A stretch of DNA of 64,000 bases from Numidum massiliense (GCF_001375555.1 NZ_CTDZ01000009.1:372001-436000); one strand, 5' to 3'; positions 1-8,302 are shown, counted from the first letter of the stretch. A program made the numbers and translations. The notes: generated by a model from the sequence alone, not told the origin.

Positions 1-1
1 A

Positions 2-814
2 ACAAAGAAAGAAACAATTGGCATCTTAGATTCGGGTGTGGGTGGCTTGACAGTTGCGCGCGAAGTGATGCGGCAGCTACCGCGCGAACGCATTGTCTAT
101 TTTGGGGATACAGTCAATTGCCCGTACGGACCGCGCAGCGCGGATGAAGTGCGTCAATTTACGTTTGATATCGTCCGCTTTTTACAGACATTTTCGTTAA
201 AGGCGCTCGTCATCGCCTGCAATACAGCGACTGCAGTCGCCCTGGAAGAAGCCAAACGGTGGCTGACCGTTCCAGTGTTCGGGGTGATCCACCCAGGGGC
301 GCGCGCGGCGATCAAGGCGACCAACAGTGGGCGCATCGGGGTAATTGGGACGGAAGGAACGATAAAAAGTGGCGCGTACGCGCGTGCGTTAACACAAATT
401 AATGCCGATCTGCACGTCGTTAGCCACGCTTGTCCGACGCTCGTACCGCTCGTGGAGAGTGGTCAGGCTGAGGCTCCGGAGACGTTGCCGTACGTAGAAG
501 CTGCGCTCAAACCGCTGAAGGGGATAGCACTCGATACGCTCATTCTCGGCTGTACGCACTATCCGCTATTACATAAACATATTTCACACGTGATGGGGAA
601 CGGCGTTCAACTCATTAGTTCGGCGGAGGAAGTTGCGCGTGAATTAAGTGCCGTGCTGCACCATCAGGAGCTGCTCGCACCGCCCTTGAGCGCGCACAAC
701 GGGGAGCACCAGTTTTTTACGAGCGGCGCACCGCAGTTATTTCGGAAAATTGCAAAAAAGGCATTAGGGCTCGACATTTCCGTGCAAAGTGTTCAACTGA
801 AACAAGCGCAATAA
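2..814 (+). CDS. murI: Glutamate racemase (5' end cut by window)
   Basis: This enzyme interconverts L- and D-glutamate in the cytoplasm to supply D-Glu for peptidoglycan. The first codons lie outside the window; 270 residues are visible, close to the usual full length of about 265-275. The N-terminal motif ILDSGVGGLTV and the two catalytic cysteine motifs ACNTAT and LGCTHYP are intact. An internal GTG at 38 is not the start, because the conserved IGILDSG lies before it. A strong terminator follows at 923-949. Confidence 0.95.
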   Translation, partial: TKKETIGILDSGVGGLTVAREVMRQLPRERIVYFGDTVNCPYGPRSADEVRQFTFDIVRFLQTFSLKALVIACNTATAVALEEAKRWLTVPVFGVIHPGARAAIKATNSGRIGVIGTEGTIKSGAYARALTQINADLHVVSHACPTLVPLVESGQAEAPETLPYVEAALKPLKGIALDTLILGCTHYPLLHKHISHVMGNGVQLISSAEEVARELSAVLHHQELLAPPLSAHNGEHQFFTSGAPQLFRKIAKKALGLDISVQSVQLKQAQ

Positions 815-867
815 GTTAGGTGCCGTTGCCGTAATCATAAATCATATGTTATTGCCGTAGCATCTAT

Positions 868-912
868 ACGTGTATATGTGTGTATGTGTACACGTGTATA
901 TGTGTGTATGTG
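868..912 (+). repeat. Two 21-bp TG-rich direct repeats
   Basis: A 21-bp sequence made of TG/TA steps occurs at 868-888 and again at 892-912 (period 24). It lies between murI and its terminator and is not coding. It looks like a simple-sequence repeat that could vary in copy number. Confidence 0.8.
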
Positions 913-922
913 ACATTGAAAG

Positions 923-949
923 ACGTCGGATGTTTTTCCGACGTTTTTT
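923..949 (+). terminator. Rho-independent terminator after murI
   Basis: An 8-bp stem (ACGTCGGA at 923-930, TCCGACGT at 937-944) is followed directly by six T residues. Confidence 0.85.
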
Positions 950-1068
950 CGTTTCGTTTTACGTCGAAACGTTAACGTTTCAGAAGCACAAATCTAGTGC
1001 AAATGGAACGTATAAATCCTGTCCGGGCTCGTATACATATAATAAAACGTGCCCAGGGAGGAAACGCC

Positions 1069-2181
1069 ATGCGCGGTCATTTTTCGTATAAAGTGCTCAT
1101 TCTCGCCCTCATTCCGTTGTTGCTGGCCGGTTGTCTCTTCGGACCGGCTGCTCCGAAACAGGAGATCGACCCGCCGCAAGATAAGGCTACGACCAGCCAA
1201 AAAACGGATGGGAAGGCAGGTGATTCGTCGCCTCTAACAGATGGTGCGGCGAACGGGGGGAAAAATAGTACAGACGGGAAAAGCGACGAGGAAAAAACAG
1301 CGAGCAGTCGTCAAGCGGAAGTCGAATTGTACTTTAAGAGCGCCGAAGGGTATGTCGTCCCTTACTCGATAACCATTCCCGCGGAAGAGGGGATTGCCAA
1401 GGCCGCGCTAAGTCAAATGGTAGCAGGTAGCGAATTGGAAAAGAGCGGTCAGTTGCCGAAAGGGTTTTCGGCCTTATTGCCCAAAGGGACGACGATTAGC
1501 TTAGATATAAATAAGAAAAATAAAGTGGCTAACGTCGACTTATCAAAGGAGTTTTTGAACTATAAGGAGGAGGAAGAGGAACAGCTGTTAGGGGCGTTAA
1601 CGTGGGCGCTGACAGCGTGGAACAGCGTCGAGCAGGTCAATGTATGGGTGAACGGCAAACAGCTTGACGCAATGCCGAAAGGAAAGACGCCGGCAAAGGG
1701 GCTGACCCGGCAAAACACTGCCCTTAACGTCGAGTTAGGCGACGGGGTGCAAATATCGAACAGCATGCCGGTGACGTTGTACTTTTTAGGGCAGTCGGGC
1801 GAGCACGTGTATTTCGTCCCGATTACGCGGATGGTGCCACGCGATGGGAATATCGCGCAAGTCGCCTTAGAGCAACTAATCGCCGGTCCAAACTTAGCGT
1901 CGCATTTAAGCACCGACTTGCTCGACAACTTAGTCGTGAACGACGTCACTGTGAAGGAGCGGCTCGTGCAGGCTGACTTCGGTGAACAGTTATTAGAATA
2001 CGGCAAGGAAGACAAAGTGTCCGAGCGAGCGATTCAAGCAATCGTCTTGTCGCTGACAGAAAATACTGGAGCCGAACAAGTAAAACTATCTGTAAACGGA
2101 AAAACAAACGTCAATACACAGCAAGTTTCGCTCGCCAAACCCGTGCTGCGCCCGAAAAAAGTGAACCCGTACGGCTTATAA
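1069..2181 (+). CDS. gerM: GerM-like sporulation/germination lipoprotein
   Basis: The protein has 370 residues. The start at ATG 1069 is chosen because GGGAGG lies 7-8 bases upstream and the protein then opens with a clean lipoprotein signal: basic MRGHFSYK, a hydrophobic stretch and the lipobox LLAGC. A Ser/Thr/Lys/Asp-rich linker (about residues 25-85) follows, then two related domains of about 110 residues, each with a YF..AEGYVVP or YFLGQSGEHVYFVP strand and a later A...M/L(I)AGP/S segment. This matches the duplicated GerMN (sporulation and spore germination) architecture. It is expected to be anchored outside the membrane. The neighbours murI, rph and the XTPase gene match the order seen in Bacillus. 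The family call is firm; the exact role is inferred. Confidence 0.85.
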   Translation: MRGHFSYKVLILALIPLLLAGCLFGPAAPKQEIDPPQDKATTSQKTDGKAGDSSPLTDGAANGGKNSTDGKSDEEKTASSRQAEVELYFKSAEGYVVPYSITIPAEEGIAKAALSQMVAGSELEKSGQLPKGFSALLPKGTTISLDINKKNKVANVDLSKEFLNYKEEEEEQLLGALTWALTAWNSVEQVNVWVNGKQLDAMPKGKTPAKGLTRQNTALNVELGDGVQISNSMPVTLYFLGQSGEHVYFVPITRMVPRDGNIAQVALEQLIAGPNLASHLSTDLLDNLVVNDVTVKERLVQADFGEQLLEYGKEDKVSERAIQAIVLSLTENTGAEQVKLSVNGKTNVNTQQVSLAKPVLRPKKVNPYGL

Positions 2182-2205
2182 CTACTAGAAACGTCGCCGT
2201 GCGCC

Positions 2206-2237
2206 AGCCATCCCAATTTGCGTGGGGTGGCTTTTCG
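2206..2237 (+). terminator. Terminator after gerM
   Basis: A 9-bp stem (AGCCATCCC at 2206-2214 with GGGGTGGCT at 2224-2232, one wobble pair) is followed by a short T run. Confidence 0.65.
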
Positions 2238-2352
2238 TTCACAGGGCTGTCGTTTTCAGTTTTTGCAAGTAGTTAGTGAGCGCCTGAGTTGCTAAAAGAC
2301 GTATGACAAGGTTATGCTATATAAGTGAAATAGCAGATGGAGGGGACAGCTT

Positions 2353-3150
2353 TTGCGAAGTGACGGGCGAGCAGCCGATCAGTTGAGAACGGTAAAAATG
2401 ACGACTAATTTTAATATGCATGCGGAAGGGTCTGTATTGATCGAGGTCGGTGGGACGAAAGTGATTTGTACGGCGTCGATCGAAGAGCGCGTGCCGCCGT
2501 TTATGCGCGGCGAAGGACGTGGTTGGGTGACCGCTGAATATTCGATGTTACCGCGTGCGACTCAGACGCGTAACATCCGCGAAGCGGCGAAAGGTAAGCT
2601 AAGCGGTCGCACGATGGAGATTCAGCGGCTCATCGGGCGCTCCTTGCGCTCAGTCGTCGACTTGACGGCGCTCGGTGAACGGACGGTGTGGCTCGACTGC
2701 GATGTGATTCAAGCCGATGGTGGGACGCGCACGGCGTCGATTAGTGGCGCCTTTGTCGCTATGGTTGCCGCGCTTGTGAAATTGGAGAAGAAAAAACCGT
2801 TTGCGACATTTCCAGTTCGCGACTACTTAGCCGCGACGAGCGTGGGGATCGTCGCGGACGAACCAGTGTTGGACTTAAGTTATACCGAAGACTCGACCGC
2901 GCGCGTCGATATGAACGTCGTGATGACTGGAGCAGGAAAATTTGTAGAAATTCAAGGTACGGGAGAAGAAGCGCCGTTTAGTTCTGAGGAGCTCCTCGCG
3001 TTAATCGACTTAGCACAAAAAGGTGTGTCCGAAATGGTCGCCCTCCAAAAAGATGTACTCGAAGATGCAGCGAACAGAATTGGAGTGAAGGCCAATGGGC
3101 CAGCAGAAACAAAAGTGGGTATGGCCAAGAGTCGTTCTCGCCAGTCATAA
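2353..3150 (+). CDS. rph: Ribonuclease PH
   Basis: RNase PH is a phosphorolytic 3'-5' exoribonuclease that trims tRNA and other RNA 3' ends. The protein has 265 residues (family about 240-255). It starts at TTG 2353, with GGAGGGG about 10 bases upstream; the start gives the expected MRSDGR N-terminus. Family motifs seen are [25 protein letters not shown]-like ([14 protein letters not shown]), [15 protein letters not shown] and the GTGEEAPFS phosphate-site segment. The last 56 bases overlap the start of the XTPase gene, so the two are probably translationally coupled. The C-terminus is slightly extended and basic. Confidence 0.95.
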   Translation: MRSDGRAADQLRTVKMTTNFNMHAEGSVLIEVGGTKVICTASIEERVPPFMRGEGRGWVTAEYSMLPRATQTRNIREAAKGKLSGRTMEIQRLIGRSLRSVVDLTALGERTVWLDCDVIQADGGTRTASISGAFVAMVAALVKLEKKKPFATFPVRDYLAATSVGIVADEPVLDLSYTEDSTARVDMNVVMTGAGKFVEIQGTGEEAPFSSEELLALIDLAQKGVSEMVALQKDVLEDAANRIGVKANGPAETKVGMAKSRSRQS

Positions 3151-3724
3151 TACACATAAAATAGCCGAGCTCCGAGCGCTCTTTCGGCACGAATACGGGA
3201 TCGAAGTCGTCGGGTTAGACGAAGTGAGCGATTTGCCCGAGATCGAGGAAGACGGCGACACGTTCGAGGCAAACGCCGTAAAAAAAGCGCGCGTCGCAGC
3301 GGATATGCTAAAACTGCCGGTCGTCGCCGACGATTCGGGATTAGTTGTCGACGCGTTAGACGGGGCGCCAGGCGTTTATTCCGCGCGCTACGCGGGCGCC
3401 CACGGCGACGATGCGGCGAACAACGACAAGTTGTTGCGGGAACTGGCGGGCGTTCCGGTAGAAAAGAGGAGTGCCAGATTCGTCTCGGTGCTCGCGCTCG
3501 TCATTCCGGAGCGCCCGCTCATCGTCGTCCGCGGCGAATGTCCGGGGCGGATCGCGTATGCGCCGCGCGGCACGCACGGGTTCGGTTACGATCCGCTGTT
3601 TGAACTCGAAGGTCAGTCGACGACGATGGCGGAGTTAACTTTAGAAGAAAAAGGAAAGATCAGTCATCGCGCCAGAGCGTTGGCCGCGCTCGTGCAGCGA
3701 CTGCGCGAGGAATACGTGTTTTAG
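3095..3724 (+). CDS. rdgB: XTP/dITP diphosphatase (RdgB/HAM1 family)
   Basis: The enzyme hydrolyses non-canonical purine triphosphates (XTP, dITP) to monophosphates and so cleans the nucleotide pool. It has 209 residues. Motifs present are [12 protein letters not shown] at the N-terminus, [16 protein letters not shown] (catalytic Asp), GVYSARYAG and GFGYDPLF. The N-terminus carries about 12 extra residues before the conserved VVLASHN strand; ATG 3095 is the only reasonable start and lies inside rph. The rph-rdgB-phosphoesterase order is conserved in Bacillales. Confidence 0.95.
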   Translation: MGQQKQKWVWPRVVLASHNTHKIAELRALFRHEYGIEVVGLDEVSDLPEIEEDGDTFEANAVKKARVAADMLKLPVVADDSGLVVDALDGAPGVYSARYAGAHGDDAANNDKLLRELAGVPVEKRSARFVSVLALVIPERPLIVVRGECPGRIAYAPRGTHGFGYDPLFELEGQSTTMAELTLEEKGKISHRARALAALVQRLREEYVF

Positions 3725-3824
3725 CAGCGTATACGTTCTTTAAACAGCGTATGACAAAAACGGTCGACGGAAAGGTCGCCGTTTCAATCGTGTGAAGTCT
3801 CAAAGTAAGGTGGGGTCCCCCTTT

Positions 3825-4334
3825 ATGCGACTACTCATCATAAGTGACACGCACGGCGACGAACAGACGTTTAAGCGCGTCGTCCTGCGGGAAGATCCAG
3901 ATCAAATCATTCACTGCGGGGATTTTTGTATTGCAGTTGAGCGCTTGCCGCAGCCGGAAATATTGACGGTCGTGCGCGGGAACTGCGACAGGCCCGGCGT
4001 GCCCGACGAAGCGCTGTGGGAAGGTGCGGGGCTACGGTTTTTAGTGGCACACGGCCACCAGTACGGCATTAAGTCATCACTCGTTCAGTTATCGTATCGC
4101 GCGGAAGAAGTGGCCGCCAACGTCGTTTGCTTCGGGCACTCGCATCTTCCGCAGTGTGTGGCACGCGGTGGCGCGCTATTTATAAACCCTGGTAGCTTAG
4201 TCGCGCCACGCGGTTTCCCCGAGCCGACGTACGCCGTCTTGGAGGCGGAAAGCGGTAAGGTAAAGGTAGCCTATTTTACCCCGGAAGGGGAGCGCGTAAA
4301 CGAGTTAGGCGGTACATTCCGTTTGAAGAAGTAA
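3825..4334 (+). CDS. YfcE/YsnB-type metallophosphoesterase
   Basis: A 169-residue calcineurin-like phosphodiesterase. Metal ligands are visible in order: SDTHGD near the N-terminus, HCGD, GNCD, AHGHQYG and GHSHLP. An in-frame GTG at 3792 exists, but ATG 3825 gives the normal MRLLIISDTHGD start with AAGGTGGGG upstream. The natural substrate of this family is uncertain. It follows rdgB with a 100-base gap. Confidence 0.9.
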   Translation: MRLLIISDTHGDEQTFKRVVLREDPDQIIHCGDFCIAVERLPQPEILTVVRGNCDRPGVPDEALWEGAGLRFLVAHGHQYGIKSSLVQLSYRAEEVAANVVCFGHSHLPQCVARGGALFINPGSLVAPRGFPEPTYAVLEAESGKVKVAYFTPEGERVNELGGTFRLKK

Positions 4335-4360
4335 GCCATAGGAATAGTATTCATTTGCAG

Positions 4361-4389
4361 TTTACAACTGCACGCTGACGCGCTATAAT
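4361..4389 (+). promoter_or_regulatory. Sigma-A-type promoter of the thiamine leader
   Basis: TTTACA at 4361-4366 and TATAAT at 4384-4389 are separated by 17 bases. They lie about 75 bases upstream of the TPP riboswitch. Confidence 0.75.
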
Positions 4390-4438
4390 TAATGCGGCTA
4401 TAGCAGAGCATTAATGCGGCTATAGCAGAGCATTAATG
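4388..4438 (+). repeat. 22-bp tandem repeat (2.3 copies)
   Basis: A 22-bp unit occurs at 4388-4409 and 4410-4431, followed by a 7-base partial copy. It starts within the -10 box of the thiamine promoter and lies in the transcribed leader. Confidence 0.9.
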
Positions 4439-4465
4439 TGACAATTACAGAGCGTACTACTGTGT

Positions 4466-4563
4466 TGCTAGGGGTGCCGGAAAAATCGGCTGAGAAACGC
4501 GACGTTCGTTCGCGTTAACCCTCTGAACTCGATTCTGGATAATACCAGCGGGAGGAAGTAACG
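4466..4563 (+). ncRNA. TPP riboswitch (THI box)
   Basis: The conserved thi-box elements occur in the right order: GGGGTGCC, GGCTGAGA, ACCCTCTGAAC, and CTGGATAATACCAGCG followed by GGAGG. This is the thiamine-pyrophosphate aptamer. The downstream stretch ends in a terminator at 4626-4662, so control is probably by transcription termination when TPP is bound. It serves ykoE. Confidence 0.95.
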
Positions 4564-4625
4564 GTTCGCAAGGAATGTGGATCACTCTGTGGAATTCCAC
4601 CGACTCACATTGCTTATTAGTAACA

Positions 4626-4662
4626 AAACGCCGTTTCGGACTATCCGGGCCGGCGTTTTTTA
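4626..4662 (+). terminator. Riboswitch expression-platform terminator
   Basis: AAACGCCG (4626-4633) pairs with CGGCGTTT (4651-4658) and a T run follows. It lies between the TPP aptamer and ykoE. The stretch 4575-4620 can form alternative pairings (ATGTGG with CCAC, and others) that could act as the antiterminator. Confidence 0.8.
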
Positions 4663-4690
4663 TATAACAAATTGAGGAGAGGTTGTATAA

Positions 4691-5272
4691 GTGAGTAAAG
4701 CAATTACGGTGAAAGAAGCGATTTTAACGGTTGTTATCTCGATATTAGGCGGTATTTTGTATATGGCGTGGATTCCGGTTTACGAATGGGTCAGCGGTTT
4801 CGTACCTTTCTTAGGGAAGGCGATTTCGCCGATGTGGTATATCGCCGGCATTATCGCCGCCTACATCATTCGCAAACCGGGCGTCGCTTTTGTGGCTGAA
4901 TTTGCGGCTGCATCATTAGAAATGATCGCCGGCGGGCAGTACGGATTGTCCACTGCGATGAGCGGAATCATGCAAGGCCTCGGGGCCGAAGTCGTCTTTT
5001 TAGCGTTTGGGTACAAAAAGTGGACGTTACCGGTGCTCATGTTGGCCTCTGTCGGTTCGAATATCGGTGGCTACATTGTCAATTACATGTTTTGGGGGTA
5101 CGCACAAAAGACGATTTTCATCCAAGTGACTAACTTTGCGTCAAGTACGATTGGCTCACTGTTCGTCTGCGGGCTACTCGGCAAATGGCTAAGTGACGCA
5201 CTGGCCAAGGCGGGCGTGTTGAACAGTTACGCGATCGTCCGAGCCACTGGGCGAGCGAAGTGGGAGAAGTAA
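4691..5272 (+). CDS. ykoE: YkoE-type ECF transporter substrate-binding component (thiamine precursor)
   Basis: A 193-residue membrane protein, start GTG 4691, with GAGGAGAGG upstream. It has about five to six hydrophobic segments (YkoE-like ILGGILYMAWIPVYEW, PMWYIAGIIAAYI, GLSTAMSGIMQGLGAEVVF). It should be the S component that recognises hydroxymethylpyrimidine or thiamine in an energy-coupling-factor transporter. The TPP riboswitch directly upstream supports this. In Bacillus it sits with ykoF, ykoD and ykoC; no ATPase or transmembrane partner is next to it here, because the gene is followed by a terminator and the prophage. Confidence 0.85.
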   Translation: MSKAITVKEAILTVVISILGGILYMAWIPVYEWVSGFVPFLGKAISPMWYIAGIIAAYIIRKPGVAFVAEFAAASLEMIAGGQYGLSTAMSGIMQGLGAEVVFLAFGYKKWTLPVLMLASVGSNIGGYIVNYMFWGYAQKTIFIQVTNFASSTIGSLFVCGLLGKWLSDALAKAGVLNSYAIVRATGRAKWEK

Positions 5273-5324
5273 CAGCTCATCCTCGCGCAGAGGGGCACGC
5301 GATTTAAGGAGCTACGCGAAATGT

Positions 5325-5369
5325 AAAACGCCCGAAATCGTTAAGTTTACTACGATTTCGGGCGTTTTT
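5325..5369. terminator. Bidirectional terminator between ykoE and attL
   Basis: Arms of 16 bp (AAAACGCCCGAAATCG at 5325-5340; its complement at 5353-5368) form a perfect stem that has A and T runs on both sides. Before prophage integration this hairpin would have lain just downstream of the tRNA-Arg gene on the opposite strand, so it probably served both ykoE and that tRNA. Confidence 0.85.
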
Positions 5370-5400
5370 AGAACGTCTTATCACGACTAAAGCATATCGG

Positions 5401-5415
5401 TTGGCGTCCCAGGAG
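5401..5415. repeat. attL core (15 bp)
   Basis: TTGGCGTCCCAGGAG here is identical to 44374-44388, which is the 3' end (with CCA) of the intact tRNA-Arg gene. The integrase gene lies just inside this copy. The prophage therefore spans 5401-44388, and 38,973 bp separate the two copies. Confidence 0.9.
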
Positions 5416-5467
5416 GACGCTATTAAACCCATTAAACCATTGATATATCAACGGTTTTTGTGTACGA

Positions 5468-5503
5468 TGTGTAAAAAATGTGTAAAATAATTCAATGTGT
5501 AAA
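5468..5503. promoter_or_regulatory. Putative integrase arm-type sites, left
   Basis: TGTGTAAAA occurs at 5468-5476 and 5479-5487 (11 bp apart, one helical turn) and TGTGTAAA at 5496-5503. The same pair with the same 11-bp spacing occurs near attR at 44233-44252. This pattern fits arm sites for the N-terminal domain of the integrase. The last site overlaps the end of int. Confidence 0.6.
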
Positions 5504-6601
5504 TCCCGCTGTCATCGCCTCGAAGGTAGCCGCCGCGCTCATCTCATCCTCGGTTCTGAGCTCCTTCACAACATGGGCATATGTGTCTAGCGTGGTCTGG
5601 ATATCTTTATGTCCGAGACGTTCTGAGACGTAGTAAATCGATAAGCGTTTATACAACAATATGCTGGCATGTGTGTGGCGCAAGCCGTGCAGTGAGATCG
5701 GTTCGATGTTCATTTTTTCGAGCAAACCTTTGAGAACTTTGTTTGCAGCTGTGTTTGATATCACTTGATACTTAGAACGAGGGCTAAAAAACACTAGGCC
5801 GTGAATGTTCGCCGGCCCGCTTTCGATCAAATTCTTAAAGACATCCATAGTGTGCCGATCCATGCGGATTACACGGTTTGACTGCTCGTTTTTAGTCTTG
5901 CAAAAACCGGACGGCATTCGACGAGTATAACCCCACGCCTTATTTACAGTGATCGTGTTGGCCCGATAATCGAAATCCTTTTTCGTTAGCCCGACCATCT
6001 CACCGAAGCGCATACCGGAAGTTAGACCCAGTAATAGCAGGTAGTACGTAAGCCCGCTGTCTAGGCGCTTGTATAGCTCGGCAAGCAACCTTTTTGATTC
6101 GAAGTAGCTGAGGTGTTTTTCTTCCGGCTTCTTGGCGGCCAAATTTCCCGTAAGTGTCGCGTTTCGCGTGAAGTCTATAGCTATGATACCCTCATCAATC
6201 GCGTCCTTTACACACGCCCGTATGTGCGTGTTGAGCTTCCGTGTTGTAGCCTTAGCGTGAGTTTTGGCATATTCGTTTAAAAAAGATTGATACGACCGTT
6301 TTGTGATGCTCTGAATCGGCACACCAGCAAAATGTTCGCGGACTGTTTCCAACGTCGTGTAATAACGCTCCAACGTGTTTTTAGCGATATCTGTTTTGTA
6401 CGTCCGTATCCATCCCTCAAAATACTCATCGAAAGGCTCCTTACGCAGGTGTGGCACAACGCCTTTTTGCAACTTCGCTTCGACTTCGGCAGCCGCAACT
6501 TGCGCTTCCTTTTTCGTGCGAAAGCCGCCCTTACGGATCGGTTTCGGCTTCGCGCTCACAGTGTACTGCCAAGTCTTACCGCGCTTTTGAAAACTCGCCA
6601 T
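5492..6601 (-). CDS. int: Tyrosine site-specific integrase
   Basis: The protein has 369 residues. It has an N-terminal arm-binding domain (MASFQKRGKTWQYTVSAKPK, with GGFRTKKEAQVAAAE), a SAM-like core-binding domain (about 65-165) and a catalytic domain with the tyrosine-recombinase signature: Arg in TSGMRFGEM, HGLRHTHAS, LGHKDIQTT and the nucleophile Tyr in LDTYAHV. A strong ribosome site (TAGGAGGAAT) lies upstream of ATG 6601. It is read leftwards, away from the immunity genes and towards attL, which is the usual arrangement. It should catalyse integration into the tRNA-Arg 3' end. Confidence 0.95.
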   Translation of the reverse strand: MASFQKRGKTWQYTVSAKPKPIRKGGFRTKKEAQVAAAEVEAKLQKGVVPHLRKEPFDEYFEGWIRTYKTDIAKNTLERYYTTLETVREHFAGVPIQSITKRSYQSFLNEYAKTHAKATTRKLNTHIRACVKDAIDEGIIAIDFTRNATLTGNLAAKKPEEKHLSYFESKRLLAELYKRLDSGLTYYLLLLGLTSGMRFGEMVGLTKKDFDYRANTITVNKAWGYTRRMPSGFCKTKNEQSNRVIRMDRHTMDVFKNLIESGPANIHGLVFFSPRSKYQVISNTAANKVLKGLLEKMNIEPISLHGLRHTHASILLYKRLSIYYVSERLGHKDIQTTLDTYAHVVKELRTEDEMSAAATFEAMTAGFTH

Positions 6602-6659
6602 GTTTATTCCTCCTAAAGGGAGGGGCGATTTTAAACGCCCCCCTCACAATTAATCGGTT

Positions 6660-7775
6660 TCAAAAAGGCAGATCGTCGTCGCCGATATTTACAACATTAG
6701 ATGGTGTGAACGGGTCATCAACAGTAGCGGCGGCTTCATTAGAGCTTGTAGATTGCCTCTCCTCTTGCCAATCCATTAGAAGTTCAGACAGGTAAAAAGT
6801 TGATACAGAACCACATTGAGTGCAGTATCGAGCGTCACCGTCTAAAAACTCTTTGCAGGCGCTATCATCTTTCTCTAATTTATGAGGAACAATATCGCTG
6901 TTCGGGTAGAGAACGCCGGTACATCTGTTGACCAAATATGACCCACATATCTGGCAATAATCACCGACTACCACTTCATTGTCACATTTAGGACACCTTA
7001 CGGCCCTGTGAAGCTCGTCCAAATCAATTTTAGAATAGATCATTTCCGGTTCATCCCCCATTGAACTTATTAGACTGTCGTTTCCACAGACTGGGCAGTA
7101 CTTTGCTGTTTTGTTTATACAGACGTGATTACATTCGGGACACCACCGTCTGCAAACTACATTTTGGATAAAGTCACTGAAACGTTTAGAGAAAAAATAC
7201 GAATATCTTATTGCTTTTATGGAATCCCAACTAAGGAATTCAAGCCTAACTACCGCTGCTTTATATGAAATCCTAAAATAACGCATTAGGGCGTTTATTA
7301 TAAAAAACGGTCTATTTGCTTTAATCCTGTTCACGACTGCAGCAGGCGCGAGAGAATTCCTTGCGAATGCATGGGCTTCCCGCTCTAATACTTCGTACTT
7401 TTCCTCAGTAAGTTCGCTACGTCTAAGGATGGTTTCTTCGAAATCGGTAAGGTGGCCTAACTTGATATGCCCGATCTCGTGCATTAAAGTGAATCTAATT
7501 CGTTCTGGGCTTGTGATCGTATCGTTATAAGCGATCGTATAATTTTCCCCATCCCAAATAGTGTAGCCATCTTCACTTTGGAAACCATTTATGACCTCAT
7601 CAACAGTTATTCCGTTTTCGTTGGCCAGCTTAGAATATGTTACCAAACCCCACTTATTCTTTTTGATTAACGCAAAAGGGTCTAGCGGAAGTTCAGTAAT
7701 CTCTTCTTGGACGAAAAAGCTATACACAGTTTGCATGATCTTGCCGTACCTTGTACGCTTAGGAAACTTTTTCAA
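6660..7775 (-). CDS. ImmA/IrrE-type metallopeptidase with zinc-ribbon extension and SSB-like tail
   Basis: Residues about 40-180 match the ImmA/IrrE (COG2856) peptidase, with the zinc motif HEIGH at 99-103 and a later conserved EREAHAFA segment. ImmA proteins cleave the phage or element repressor after DNA damage. The gene overlaps the upstream repressor gene by 4 bases, as expected for that pair. Unusually, the protein has 371 residues instead of about 130-180. The extension carries CxxC pairs at 212/215 with 227/230, 261/264 with 274/277, and 318/321, which look like zinc ribbons. It ends in DDPFTPSNVVNIGDDDLPF, which resembles the C-terminal tip of single-strand-DNA-binding protein. The peptidase call is firm; the function of the tail is inference. 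Confidence 0.88.
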   Translation of the reverse strand: MKKFPKRTRYGKIMQTVYSFFVQEEITELPLDPFALIKKNKWGLVTYSKLANENGITVDEVINGFQSEDGYTIWDGENYTIAYNDTITSPERIRFTLMHEIGHIKLGHLTDFEETILRRSELTEEKYEVLEREAHAFARNSLAPAAVVNRIKANRPFFIINALMRYFRISYKAAVVRLEFLSWDSIKAIRYSYFFSKRFSDFIQNVVCRRWCPECNHVCINKTAKYCPVCGNDSLISSMGDEPEMIYSKIDLDELHRAVRCPKCDNEVVVGDYCQICGSYLVNRCTGVLYPNSDIVPHKLEKDDSACKEFLDGDARYCTQCGSVSTFYLSELLMDWQEERQSTSSNEAAATVDDPFTPSNVVNIGDDDLPF

Positions 7776-8152
7776 TCATCTAACGCCTCTTTCCCACGCT
7801 TACGCATGGATCTGACTAGCTTTGTTAGAACCTCCTGCGAATCAGCATCAAGATCTTGGATTTCCCTCGCAAGAGCTCGAACACCTTCATCTAGATCCGC
7901 AAAGTTGTTTTGCTTGCTTCCGTCTTGCTTGTCGCCTTCTTTATTAGGGTTATCGGATAGACCTAGAAGGTAGTCAGTTGTTACATCGAATATTTCGGCT
8001 AACTTACTAGCCATTTCAGCACTTAGGTTTCTTTGCCCTCGCTCAATACTGTAATAGTACTGGGCAGAAATGCCGAGCTTTGCAGCGATTTCTGTTCCAC
8101 TAATATCTTTCTTCCGTCGAATCGCGCGTATGCGATAAGATTGTTTGCACAT
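7772..8152 (-). CDS. XRE-family phage repressor
   Basis: A 126-residue protein with an N-terminal helix-turn-helix at residues 5-60 (IRAIRRKKDISGTEIAAKLG, then QYYYSIERGQRNLS) and an acidic C-terminal half (DLDEGVRALAREIQDLDADS) that may dimerise or be recognised by ImmA. It is the first gene of the leftward lysogeny operon, with GGAGGG upstream and a well-formed promoter at 8189-8217. It is presumably the repressor that holds the early rightward promoter silent. Confidence 0.88.
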   Translation of the reverse strand: MCKQSYRIRAIRRKKDISGTEIAAKLGISAQYYYSIERGQRNLSAEMASKLAEIFDVTTDYLLGLSDNPNKEGDKQDGSKQNNFADLDEGVRALAREIQDLDADSQEVLTKLVRSMRKRGKEALDD

Positions 8153-8188
8153 TTGTTTCCCCCTCCTTTGGGGTATGTTCTTACTGCT

Positions 8189-8217
8189 ATTTTATCATCT
8201 ATTAGTTTAAGGTTCAA
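8189..8217 (-). promoter_or_regulatory. Leftward repressor promoter
   Basis: Read on the minus strand, TTGAAC (8217-8212) and TAAAAT (8194-8189) are separated by exactly 17 bases, upstream of the repressor gene. Confidence 0.7.
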
Positions 8218-8302
8218 TTTCTGAATAGGCTGCTTACTAAGCAAAACGGAGCATATTTGACCAAATAGGAGATTTAGGTACCCCATACGTTTAATTTGCT
8301 AG

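Noticed and set aside
870-1091. Short open frame with MYMCVCVHVYMCVCD
   Set aside because: It is a translation of the TG repeat and runs across the terminator.
5325-5369. Part of the prophage end
   Set aside because: It lies outside the att core and serves as the ykoE terminator, so it is host sequence.
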